Source of the DNA: Pseudomonadota bacterium
Lineage (GTDB): Bacteria; Pseudomonadota; Alphaproteobacteria; Rhizobiales; Hyphomicrobiaceae
Direction of reading: 5' to 3'
DNA length: 5,614 bases
Assembly: GCA_023426855.1 (NCBI GenBank)
Contig: JAEZBU010000026.1
Location: 1-5,614, forward strand
This document shows positions 1 to 5,614 of this stretch, one piece after another. The notes under the pieces were generated by a model, which searched no databases, was not told where the DNA came from, and saw only the letters and a program-made list of their open reading frames with translations. The translations under genes were made by a program, and so were the position numbers. How positions within the stretch are numbered: the stretch's first letter is position 1; each line of letters opens with the position of its first letter.

Positions 1-23
1 CTTCCAGCGTACCGAAGTACCGT

Positions 24-54
24 CACATGCCTCCGGTCAGACCGGAGGCATGTG
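24..54 (-). terminator. Long perfect hairpin after flagellin, likely terminator or 3' stabiliser
   Basis: A perfect inverted repeat can form a 14-bp GC-rich stem (CACATGCCTCCGGT paired with ACCGGAGGCATGTG on the plus strand) with a 3-nt loop. It lies 31 nt after the flagellin stop. No T-tract follows on either strand, which is atypical for an intrinsic terminator. A small 4-bp hairpin with a cUUCGg tetraloop (9-20) follows on the transcript. The position fits the 3' end of the flagellin mRNA. Confidence 0.6.
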
Positions 55-59
55 TGGAT

Positions 60-77
60 CGCTTCCTATTGGAAGCG
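60..77 (-). terminator. Hairpin directly after the flagellin stop
   Basis: A perfect 7-bp stem, CGCTTCC/GGAAGCG, with a 4-nt loop begins 8 nt after the TAA stop. It is not followed by a T-run. It is probably a 3'-end stabilising or terminating structure acting with the larger hairpin at 24-54. Confidence 0.45.
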
Positions 78-85
78 GTTCGCTA

Positions 86-1015
86 TTAGCGGAACAGCGA
101 CAGGATGTTCTGGCTGTTGCTGTTGGCGATGCTCAGCGCCTGGATGCCGAGCTGCTGCTGAACCTGCAGAGCCTGCAGACGCGTGGACTCTTCGTTCATG
201 TCAGCGTCAACGAGCTGGCCAACGCCGCGCTCGATGGCATCGCTGAGCTTGCCCATGAAGTCCTTCTGCAGATCGATGCGCTTCTTGGCAGCGCCGAGTT
301 CGGCAGCGCCGGTGGCGAGGTCCTTCAGACCGGTCTCGATGGCGGTCAGCATGTCGTCGAGGTCATCGTTGTCGACGTCGGTGGCCGTGACGTCGAGCGT
401 CAGGATCGAGATGTCTGCAACAGCACCTTCACCCGTCGTGGTGAATTCGGTGTCGAGGATGCCAGCGCCATCACCGCCGCTGTCGATCAGGCGGATGTTG
501 GCATAAGTCACCTCGATGCTGCCGGTCGTAACGGTTCCGGAAGCGTCGCGGTTGTAGGACGAAACGATGCTGAATTCCGTCGGGAAGTCGGTATCGGTCG
601 AATCCGTCTGGAGCAGGTTGGAGCCTGCGTAGCTGGCATTACCAACGGTGTCCTTCAGGTGAGCCTGAATAACAGCGATTTCGCTCTGATACTTGGCCTT
701 GTCTTCCGCGGAAGCGTTCTTCGCAGCCAGCACCTTCTGCTTCAGCTCGGTGACGCGATCAACCGTGTCGCTGATAGCCGTGTAAGCGGTGTCGACCTTG
801 CCGGCGCCGAGGCCGAGAGCGTCCTGAACGGTCGAGATGGCCTGGTTGTCCGAGCGCATGGTGGTTGCGATCGACCAGTAAGCGGCGTTGTCGGAAGCAG
901 TCGAAACGCGAAGGCCCGTCGAGATACGGCCCTGGGTGGTCTCAAGGTTCTTGTTGATGTTCGACAGGGTCTGCAGAGCAGTCATTGCCGAAGCGTTGGT
1001 GAGAAGGCTAGCCAT
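86..1015 (-). CDS. flaA: Flagellin (filament subunit), rhizobial type
   Basis: This is the structural subunit of the flagellar filament, exported through the flagellar type III apparatus and polymerised outside the cell. The 309-residue product has the two conserved flagellin ends. The N-terminal D0/D1 helical region covers about residues 1-137 and includes SNINKNLETTQGRISTGLRV and SASDNAAYWSIATTMRSDN-like text (here TASDNAAYWS). The C-terminal D1/D0 region covers about 223-309 and includes VDADMNEESTRLQALQVQQQ and the terminal SIANSNSQNILSLFR. The middle (about 138-222) is short, rich in Asp and Thr, and variable, as expected for the surface-exposed part. There are no cysteines. The start is set by the flagellin N-terminus MASLLTN and an AAGGGA Shine-Dalgarno about 11 nt upstream. 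The gene ends with tandem stops TAA TAG. It follows fliP after 178 nt, so it probably has its own promoter. Flagellin identity is certain; the paralogue letter is a guess, because rhizobia usually carry several flagellins. Confidence 0.96.
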   Translation of the reverse strand: MASLLTNASAMTALQTLSNINKNLETTQGRISTGLRVSTASDNAAYWSIATTMRSDNQAISTVQDALGLGAGKVDTAYTAISDTVDRVTELKQKVLAAKNASAEDKAKYQSEIAVIQAHLKDTVGNASYAGSNLLQTDSTDTDFPTEFSIVSSYNRDASGTVTTGSIEVTYANIRLIDSGGDGAGILDTEFTTTGEGAVADISILTLDVTATDVDNDDLDDMLTAIETGLKDLATGAAELGAAKKRIDLQKDFMGKLSDAIERGVGQLVDADMNEESTRLQALQVQQQLGIQALSIANSNSQNILSLFR

Positions 1016-1023
1016 GTGAAGTA

Positions 1024-1058
1024 ATGTCCCTTTGGTGAATGCATTCGTTCGGGGACAT
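1024..1058 (-). promoter_or_regulatory. Possible Shine-Dalgarno-sequestering helix of flagellin
   Basis: In the mRNA, AUGUCCC (1058-1052) is complementary over 7 bp to GGGACAU (1030-1024), which contains the flagellin Shine-Dalgarno GGGA (1030-1027). The 21-nt loop carries the self-complementary GAAUGCAUUC (1046-1037). The helix starts where the upstream 8-bp hairpin ends and shares two bases with it. Folding would block ribosome access. The complementarity is direct; regulation is a hypothesis. Confidence 0.45.
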
Positions 1059-1075
1059 ACCGGATCGTCCGGTAT
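1057..1075 (-). promoter_or_regulatory. Hairpin in the flagellin leader
   Basis: A perfect 8-bp inverted repeat, ATACCGGA and TCCGGTAT, is separated by CGA. It sits 41 nt before the flagellin ATG. It could be a 5' leader stem-loop that stabilises the mRNA, or a protein-binding operator. The structure is seen directly; the role is inferred. Confidence 0.6.
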
Positions 1076-1193
1076 AGCAGTGCGGCATCATGCCTTTGAA
1101 GCCGGGCTCTATGGCCGGGGCTCCAATCTGCCATCGATGATCATAGTGAACCAAAATGCTTGCGCAGACCTTAATGACGCCCACCGATTGCCA

Positions 1194-2039
1194 TTAAAGG
1201 AACGAACGAATCAGGCCCCCAACGAGCAAATTCCATCCGTCAATCAAAACAAAGAAAAGAACTTTGAACGGTAGCGAAATTACCGTCGGTGGCAGCATCA
1301 TCATGCCCATCGACATCGTTAACGTAGCCACGATCATGTCGATGACCAAAAACGGCAGGATAATCAGAAAGCCGATTTCAAATCCCCGCCTCAGTTCTGA
1401 AATCATGAAAGCTGGAATTAGCACGCGAAGCGAAATCTCTTCGTCCTGCGCGGCCGGCTGTCCTTCTGCCTGAGGCGGCGCCTGCTGCTGCGGTTCGAGC
1501 TGAGGTTGAGGCTGAGGTTGTGCTTGCGTCTGGTTCTGGCCCTGCGGCTGCCGACGTCCAGCTAAATCCTCGAAAAGTTGCAGGTCCTTTTCACGCACAT
1601 TGGCGCGCATGAAGGCTTTAAACGGCTCCGTAATCTGAACGAACGCTTCGTCTTCGGTGATCCTGTTTTCAACGAGCGGCTTAAGGCCGTTGTTCCAGGC
1701 TTGGTCGAACGTCGGCGCCATGACGTAAAACGTCATGAAAAGCGCGAGGCTGATAAGAATCAGATTGGCCGGCGTCGTCTGCAGGCCGAGCCCAGCCCGC
1801 AGAAACGACAATGCAATCACGAAGCGGGTGAAACAGGTCACCATCACCAGCAGCCCCGGCGCCACCGACAGAACCGTGATGATGAGAACGAGCTGGATGA
1901 TTCGGCCGGACGCCGTACCTTCTCCCGGCGGCACCAAGGTATCCAGGTTCGGAATTTGCGCAATCGCATCGCCCGGCAGCAGCAGGACGATCAGGACTGC
2001 CAGCGACGCGATGAAAAGCTTTGTCGCCGAACGGATCAT
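1194..2039 (-). CDS. fliP: Flagellar type III export gate protein FliP
   Basis: FliP forms the core of the export gate in the inner membrane, together with FliQ and FliR, through which rod, hook and filament proteins leave. The 281-residue product has a cleavable signal peptide (residues 1-27, ending AIA before Q28). The conserved blocks are SVAPGLLVMVTCFTRFVIAL (59-77), LRAGLGLQTTPANLIL (80-95), LRVLIPAFMISELRRGFEIG (204-223) and MSMGMMMLPP (242-251), with hydrophobic segments near 46-66, 91-108, 222-241 and 256-275. FliP is usually about 245 residues. The excess here is a Pro/Gln-rich stretch at about 164-200 in the periplasmic loop, just before the conserved ISLRVLIPAF block. The ATG overlaps the fliL stop by 4 nt (ATGA), implying coupled translation; the RBS is weak. 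fliQ and fliR are not adjacent, which is normal for rhizobial clusters. Confidence 0.96.
   Translation of the reverse strand: MIRSATKLFIASLAVLIVLLLPGDAIAQIPNLDTLVPPGEGTASGRIIQLVLIITVLSVAPGLLVMVTCFTRFVIALSFLRAGLGLQTTPANLILISLALFMTFYVMAPTFDQAWNNGLKPLVENRITEDEAFVQITEPFKAFMRANVREKDLQLFEDLAGRRQPQGQNQTQAQPQPQPQLEPQQQAPPQAEGQPAAQDEEISLRVLIPAFMISELRRGFEIGFLIILPFLVIDMIVATLTMSMGMMMLPPTVISLPFKVLFFVLIDGWNLLVGGLIRSFL
1440..1550 (-). repeat. Pro/Gln-rich low-complexity segment inside fliP
   Basis: Codons 164-200 of fliP encode a low-complexity run dominated by Gln and Pro, including QAQPQPQPQ and QQQAPPQ. At DNA level it contains short imperfect repeats, for example TGAGGTTGAGG/CTGAGGTTG at 1501-1520 on the plus strand. 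It lies between the conserved QLFEDLAGRR and ISLRVLIPAF blocks and keeps the reading frame. It accounts for the length above the usual FliP size. Confidence 0.8.
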
Positions 2040-2551
2040 TCGACCACGAAAGTATGAATGATGAGTTCGCCCACGCGGCCGTTACTGCGTGATTTGATTC
2101 TATCCGAAAGGTCTTCCCGGAGACTTTGAAAGCCGCCGGCTCCTTGGATTTGGACGAGCGTCACGGTGCGCAGCAAAGCGACAATATCTTCAGTGATTTT
2201 CGCGGCGAGCAAATCAGCGTCGGAGCCGTCCTCGCCCTCGAGAACAATAGATGCCTCGAGCCGCACCCAGGAATTCGCAGGCTCCGCCAGATTGGTGATG
2301 ACCGGGTTCAGCGTCTTGATGACGACGGCATTCGCGACGCCTGGCTTGATCGCTTCCTGCCGCTTGGAAGCCTCAGCCTCCATCTTGCGTTGAACGGACT
2401 GCTCCACCATCCCGTAAAGCTGCAATCCGAGGAAACCGCCCCCACCAATAGCCACGAGGGACAGCACCACGACTGCGATGATAACGTTGAGCAGCGAGCC
2501 GCCCGAATCCTTGGGCTTTGCCGCTCCAGCATCTTCTATCGCAGTCGCCAT
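2036..2551 (-). CDS. fliL: Flagellar basal-body-associated protein FliL
   Basis: FliL is a single-pass inner-membrane protein that associates with the stator near the MS ring and supports torque generation. The 171-residue product has a short cytoplasmic tail (1-19), one transmembrane helix with a Gly-rich end (about 20-46, LLNVIIAVVVLSLVAIGGGG), a charged linker (50-70) and the periplasmic domain. That domain includes KTLNPVITNLAEPANSWVRLEASIVLE-type text (79-105) and ends LSDRIKSRSNGRVGELIIHTFVVE, the usual FliL terminus. The start is firmly bounded: the flgH stop lies in the same frame 21 nt upstream with no other ATG between. A GGAG (2566-2563) lies about 11 nt before the ATG. The stop overlaps the fliP start by 4 nt. 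Length is normal for the family. Confidence 0.94.
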   Translation of the reverse strand: MATAIEDAGAAKPKDSGGSLLNVIIAVVVLSLVAIGGGGFLGLQLYGMVEQSVQRKMEAEASKRQEAIKPGVANAVVIKTLNPVITNLAEPANSWVRLEASIVLEGEDGSDADLLAAKITEDIVALLRTVTLVQIQGAGGFQSLREDLSDRIKSRSNGRVGELIIHTFVVE

Positions 2552-2572
2552 GACAGCATCGGCTCCGGTACT

Positions 2573-3289
2573 TCAGAACGGAACAATAATGTCGAGGAGC
2601 TGCTGGCCGACACCCGGTTGCTGAACCTCGGTTATACGGCCGCGCCCACCATAGGCAATGCGCGCTTCCGCGATCTTGTCGTACGACACGGAGTTATCGG
2701 TCGCGATATCACGCGGACGCACCACCCCCGCAACACTCAGAACGCGCACCTCGAAATTGACGCGCACCTCCTGTGATCCGCTGATAACCAGATTCCCATT
2801 CGGAAGCACGTCAGAAACAATAGCTGCCACCAGCAATTCAATGCTTTCCGACCGCGATATTCCGCCGACGCCTTTCGACTTTGTCTGGGAATTGATCGAA
2901 GCGTCGTAGGCTCCCTCACCTTCGATCGAGGTTTTTCCCGTTTCCACGCTCCAGGAATGGCCGAGCCCGAGCGTCTTGTTCGAATCACGCTGGCGGTTGG
3001 AGGTATTGTCCAGCGACGCCCTGTCCCGGATCGAGATTTTGACGGTGACGACGTCGCCGACCTTTGTCGCCCGCGGATCGCGGAACAGATTGGCGCTTGA
3101 ATCCTGCCAGAACGAATTGCCGGGCCGATAGCTGGCGGGCGTCAGTGGCTCACTCAGTATTGGCACACGGTTCGGCGTAAGCCCTGCACCAACCGGCGTC
3201 ATGTGCGGCTCACGCCCGATGTCTTCGGGATGGACGCTGCAGGCCCCCACCAGCATCGCGGCAAAACAGAATGTTGCGCGTACGATCAT
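2573..3289 (-). CDS. flgH: Flagellar L-ring lipoprotein FlgH
   Basis: FlgH builds the L-ring, the outer-membrane bushing around the rod. The 238-residue product starts with a lipoprotein signal peptide whose lipobox LVGAC (13-17) places the lipidated cysteine at residue 17. The conserved core follows: NSFWQDSSANLFRDPRA (58-74), KVGDVVTVKISIRDRASLDN (76-95), LPNGNLVISGSQEVRVN (162-178) and RPRDIATDNSVSYDKIAEARI (191-211), ending QQLLDIIVPF. Length is normal. The ATG overlaps the motE stop (ATGA), and a GGTGGA Shine-Dalgarno (3300-3295) lies 5 nt upstream inside the last motE codons. It is followed after 21 nt by fliL, the only non-overlapping junction within the flgA-fliP run. It needs FlgI next door to complete the LP-ring. 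Confidence 0.96.
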   Translation of the reverse strand: MIVRATFCFAAMLVGACSVHPEDIGREPHMTPVGAGLTPNRVPILSEPLTPASYRPGNSFWQDSSANLFRDPRATKVGDVVTVKISIRDRASLDNTSNRQRDSNKTLGLGHSWSVETGKTSIEGEGAYDASINSQTKSKGVGGISRSESIELLVAAIVSDVLPNGNLVISGSQEVRVNFEVRVLSVAGVVRPRDIATDNSVSYDKIAEARIAYGGRGRITEVQQPGVGQQLLDIIVPF

Positions 3290-4200
3290 GATTTTCCACC
3301 GCGCGCGGCTACATTGACGTCCGGAAGATCCGGGGTGACGCGCCCCGCGCCGGCAATCGTCATCTGCAATCGCGCTGCTGGAGCGGCCGGCATTTCGCTC
3401 AGGATTGCACTGGCGTTGCGGGGATTGAGCTTTGTCAAAACGGCGGCTGCCGTTTCCTCGTCCATCTCGACGAGTTGCGATGCCGCCGCATCCGGCCGCA
3501 TCTTGGCGAAGATCTGAACCAGGGTTTCCTGCGCCTTGCGCGCAAACTCATCGCGGCGTTCCAGCCACTCGCGATATTCGGCGGTCCGCTTTTCCAGAAG
3601 CTCGATGCGCCGATCAAGCTCCTGCTCGATCTCGCCAAGCGTCTTCTTCTGCCACGCGAAGCGAGCATCAGCCGCCGCGTCCGCAATATTGATGCAGTAC
3701 TGCTGCCCAGGCCCACCCTCAGTGGCTTTGCTGACGCGCTCCATCTGGCTGCCAGGCAATGCAGCCGGCAACGGCGCCGGGCCGTTGGGCTGTGCGACCT
3801 GCGGAACTGCTTCCGGCTGGCTCTCCGCTTCAACCGGCTCCGGCATCTGCGGCGGCGATTGCAGCGAAAGCGCCCTTTGAGCGATCTGAGGCTGCTGCTG
3901 CAGTTGAGGCGTTGGCAGGATTGGCTGTTGCTGCGTGGCGCGGCGCACACCCTGCCCGACCAGATCCGGCATTGTCGCCGGACCGAAGCCGCCCGGATCA
4001 TCCTCGGCCACGACGCGAGGCTCCCAGCCTCTGCCGGAATCAGGCATATCGAACCGCTGTGCCGGAATTTGCGTGGTCGATGCGACAGCGGGCAGCCAAT
4101 CCTGCTGAGCAAGCGTCGGCGATATGGCAATCAGCCCAACCGCAAAAGCGCAGCCCGCAATCGGCACAGCAAGACGAAGCAAACGAAATCCGTTTGTCAT
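3286..4200 (-). CDS. motE: MotE-like periplasmic motility protein (MgtE N-domain-like)
   Basis: In Sinorhizobium, MotE is a periplasmic chaperone for the motility protein MotC, and the same position between flgI and flgH supports this call. The 304-residue product has a signal peptide (1-31, ending PTLA before QQD). Next comes a long Pro/Gln/Ala-rich linker (about 35-160), then a conserved block with the only cysteine of the mature chain (QQYCINIADAAADARFAWQK, Cys169). A charged helix that looks like coiled coil follows (about 185-228, LGEIEQELDRRIELLEKRTAEY), then an MgtE-N-like helical domain (about 229-285) with AAASQLVEMDEETAAAVLTKLNPRNASAILSEM. As I recall, S. meliloti MotE is about 180 residues and dimerises by a disulfide; Cys169 is the likely equivalent, but this is inference. 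The linker explains the extra length. It overlaps flgI and flgH by 4 nt each. The MotC-chaperone function is inferred; the family assignment is firm. Confidence 0.85.
   Translation of the reverse strand: MTNGFRLLRLAVPIAGCAFAVGLIAISPTLAQQDWLPAVASTTQIPAQRFDMPDSGRGWEPRVVAEDDPGGFGPATMPDLVGQGVRRATQQQPILPTPQLQQQPQIAQRALSLQSPPQMPEPVEAESQPEAVPQVAQPNGPAPLPAALPGSQMERVSKATEGGPGQQYCINIADAAADARFAWQKKTLGEIEQELDRRIELLEKRTAEYREWLERRDEFARKAQETLVQIFAKMRPDAAASQLVEMDEETAAAVLTKLNPRNASAILSEMPAAPAARLQMTIAGAGRVTPDLPDVNVAARGGKS
3295..3300 (-). promoter_or_regulatory. Shine-Dalgarno of flgH inside motE
   Basis: GGTGGA lies 5 nt before the flgH ATG and is formed by the Gly-Gly codons at the MotE C-terminus. It is the best-spaced of the visible ribosome binding sites, so flgH could be translated independently of coupling to motE. 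Confidence 0.65.
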
Positions 4201-5306
4201 TGCACAACCAGCTCCGCCTGCAGCGCACCCGCTGTCTTTATTGCCTGCAGTATGGCGATAATACCCTGCGGCTTAAGTCCAATCTTATTCAAGCCGCTGA
4301 CCAGCAAGTGCAGGTTGGTCCCACCGACAATCGCGATGTTTCCACCTTCCTGTTCTGCCTGCACGACCGTGTCATGCGTGACTTTTGTTTCGCCTCTGGA
4401 AAATGGCTCAGGCTGCGAAACCTTCGGAATATCCGTAACCCGCACTGACAAATTTCCATGCGCAACGGCAACCGTAGAAATCTGAACGTCGCGCCCGATC
4501 ACGATGGTTCCGGTTCGCTCATCGATAACGACGCGCGCAGGCGCATCGGTCTCGACGAGAAGCTCGCCGATTTCCGCCATGAAACGTGCAGCACTGACAT
4601 TGCGCGGACGCGCAAGCGTGATCGTCCGCAAATCCTCTTCGCGGGCCGTTCGAATGCCATACATCTGTCCGCTATAGGCGTTGACGACGTCTGCGACACG
4701 AACCGCTGTCGCGAAATCCGGACTGCGCAGCTCCAGCACAATGAACCGCTCATCGGAAAAACGGCCCGGCGCCTCGCGCTCGACCAAGCCGCCATTGGCA
4801 ATGCGGCCTGTGGTGGGAACGCCCTGCGTTACCGTTTCGGATTTGCCGCCCGCTGCAAAACCGGTAACGGCGATCGGCCCCTGGGCAACGGCATAAATCT
4901 TGTCATCGGCGCCCGTCATGGGCGTCAGCACCAGCGTTCCGCCGGCCAGCGAAGTCGCATCGCCCATAGATGAAACGGTGACATCAATGCGCGAGCCCTG
5001 ACCGATAAATGCCGGCAATTCGGCCGTCACCATAACGGCGGCAACGTTTTTGGACCGCGGCCGCGCATTGCGGACATTAACCCCCATGCGATCGAGCATC
5101 GATTGCATCGACTGCTCCGTAAATGGGGAATTGCGTAAACTATCGCCGGTGCCGTTCAGGCCGATCACCAAGCCGTAGCCAACCAATTGATTAACGCGGA
5201 TGCCCTGAACCGAAACGATATCCTTGATACGGCTAGCCGCCGCCGCCGGTTCAGAGACCAGCGCCAACAGTACTGCGAGACAGGCAATCGCAATCCGACC
5301 GATCAC
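4197..5306 (-). CDS. flgI: Flagellar P-ring protein FlgI
   Basis: FlgI is the periplasmic P-ring protein that surrounds the rod in the peptidoglycan layer. The 369-residue product has a Sec signal peptide (1-23 or 24, ending EPAAAA). The hallmark sequences are SRIKDIVSVQGIRVNQLVGY (25-44), GLVIGLNGTGD (45-55), SKNVAAVMVTAELPAFIGQG (85-104), GTLVLTPMTGADDKIYAVAQ (123-142) and the C-terminal LVSGLNKIGLKPQGIIAILQ (335-354). The length is typical. The start is GTG, chosen because it begins a complete signal peptide, overlaps the flgA stop as GTGA and is preceded by a strong Shine-Dalgarno; the next in-frame Met is at residue 67. The mature chain has no cysteine, so no intramolecular disulfide can form, unlike enterobacterial FlgI, which has one. 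It overlaps motE by 4 nt. Assembly is expected to need FlgA. Confidence 0.97.
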   Translation of the reverse strand: MIGRIAIACLAVLLALVSEPAAAASRIKDIVSVQGIRVNQLVGYGLVIGLNGTGDSLRNSPFTEQSMQSMLDRMGVNVRNARPRSKNVAAVMVTAELPAFIGQGSRIDVTVSSMGDATSLAGGTLVLTPMTGADDKIYAVAQGPIAVTGFAAGGKSETVTQGVPTTGRIANGGLVEREAPGRFSDERFIVLELRSPDFATAVRVADVVNAYSGQMYGIRTAREEDLRTITLARPRNVSAARFMAEIGELLVETDAPARVVIDERTGTIVIGRDVQISTVAVAHGNLSVRVTDIPKVSQPEPFSRGETKVTHDTVVQAEQEGGNIAIVGGTNLHLLVSGLNKIGLKPQGIIAILQAIKTAGALQAELVVQ

Positions 5307-5614
5307 TGAATGCCCACCCTTATGCTGCCGTCGTTCTGAACGATGCCGCGAATGATTGTTCCCGAATCCGTGTTTCGCACGCTAACGACATCGCCGATTC
5401 CAGCGGACTGCAGCGCAACGCCGAGCCCGGTTATCGTCAATCCCCCGGCCTGAAACACGACAGTCGCGGCCTTGCCCTGTGTGATAACGTGAGGCTCTCT
5501 GACTGCGTTGAAAGGAACCGGCTGGCCGGGCAGCAGAGTTCTCCGCGCGACTTTTCCGATGAGGGCATCGGGAGACACGAAAATCGGCATTTGACTTGCG
5601 CCAGACCGAAACAG
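5303..5614 (-). CDS. flgA: Flagellar P-ring assembly chaperone FlgA, C-terminal part
   Basis: FlgA is a periplasmic chaperone needed for FlgI to assemble into the P-ring. Only the last 103 residues are inside the window. The frame stays open through the right edge (LFRSGASQ precedes the first visible Met), so the start and signal peptide lie outside. An ATG at 5590 is internal, not the true start. The visible part has the end of the SAF-like region, IGKVARRTLLPGQPVPFNAV, and the C-terminal FlgA domain with AATVVFQAGGLTITGLGVAL and IGDVVSVRNTDSGTIIRGIV, ending DGSIRVGIQ. Rhizobial FlgA is about 160 residues, so roughly a third is missing. The TGA overlaps the GTG start of flgI, coupling the chaperone to its substrate. 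Confidence 0.93.
   Translation of the reverse strand: MFRSGASQMPIFVSPDALIGKVARRTLLPGQPVPFNAVREPHVITQGKAATVVFQAGGLTITGLGVALQSAGIGDVVSVRNTDSGTIIRGIVQNDGSIRVGIQ
5313..5321 (-). promoter_or_regulatory. Shine-Dalgarno of flgI, supports the GTG start
   Basis: The mRNA reads AAGGGTGGG, then 6 nt, then GTG. This purine-rich site inside the end of flgA supports GTG as the flgI start. Confidence 0.7.

Larger units (their letters stand above)
1016..1193 (-). promoter_or_regulatory. Flagellin upstream region (promoter and leader)
   Basis: These 178 nt between fliP and flagellin contain no gene. They should hold the flagellin promoter, because no other gap of this size exists in the window, but no confident -35/-10 pair can be read. 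The best weak candidate is TTCAAA, 18 nt, TATACC on the minus strand (about 1071-1100). It would start transcription just upstream of the leader hairpin. Other structure includes the palindromes CATCGATG (1132-1139) and ATGATCAT (1137-1144), which overlap, GGCATCATGCC (1084-1094), and a direct repeat GCCGGG(G)CTC (1101 and 1114). No terminator is visible after fliP, so read-through from the operon is possible. Confidence 0.6.

Noticed and set aside
50..1024. A 324-codon open frame on the plus strand opposite flagellin
   Set aside because: It is fully antisense to a clear flagellin gene, resembles no known protein to me, and is explained by flagellin codon bias keeping stops out of the opposite frame.
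1008..1058. A 16-codon upstream ORF (minus strand) overlapping the flagellin start
   Set aside because: The frame ATG at 1058 to TAG at 1008 exists but has no convincing Shine-Dalgarno, and a frame this short is expected by chance.
1032..1274. An 80-codon plus-strand open frame covering the fliP-flagellin intergenic region
   Set aside because: It has no recognisable product, overlaps the 3' end of fliP on the opposite strand and runs through the flagellin leader structures.
2552..2575. Possible read-through of the flgH TGA giving a FlgH-FliL fusion
   Set aside because: The two genes are in frame, but joining an outer-membrane lipoprotein to an inner-membrane protein makes no topological sense, and fliL has its own ATG and GGAG.
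3475..4485. A 336-codon open frame on the plus strand opposite motE and flgI
   Set aside because: It spans the junction of two well-supported genes on the other strand, and its Arg/Leu-rich composition is typical of a shadow frame.
5303..5590. Taking flgA as a complete 95-residue gene starting at 5590
   Set aside because: The frame stays open to the window edge and the product would lack a signal peptide and the N-terminal domain, so it is a truncated view of a longer gene.

Overview
This 5.6 kb window is a flagellar gene cluster. All seven protein-coding genes lie on the minus strand, so transcription runs from right to left. The gene set and order (flgA, flgI, motE, flgH, fliL, fliP, then flagellin) are typical of the alphaproteobacterial order Hyphomicrobiales (Rhizobiales). 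A motE-type gene between the P-ring and L-ring genes is a particular marker of that group. The flagellin is a short rhizobial type ending in NSQNILSLFR. The genus cannot be fixed from the sequence alone.

In transcription order: the 3' part of flgA (P-ring assembly chaperone) is cut by the right edge of the window. It is followed by flgI (P-ring), motE (periplasmic motility protein, MgtE-N-like), flgH (L-ring lipoprotein), fliL (stator-associated basal-body protein) and fliP (export gate). Four of the five junctions are 4-nt stop/start overlaps (GTGA or ATGA). The exception is flgH/fliL, with a 21-nt gap. This packing indicates one polycistronic mRNA with translational coupling. After fliP comes a 178-nt intergenic region with the flagellin leader, then a complete flagellin gene with tandem stops (TAA TAG) and a cluster of strong hairpins at the left edge.

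Together the genes build the periplasmic and outer-membrane bushings around the rod (FlgA, FlgI, FlgH), support the stator and motor (MotE, FliL), form the secretion gate (FliP) and supply the exported filament subunit (flagellin). The core inventory is ordinary and I see no undescribed system. The parts most worth a second look are the flagellin leader, which can fold so that the Shine-Dalgarno sequence is paired; the hairpins after flagellin, which lack a U-tract; and proline/glutamine-rich expansions in both MotE and FliP. No tRNA, rRNA, CRISPR, insertion sequence or attachment site was seen.
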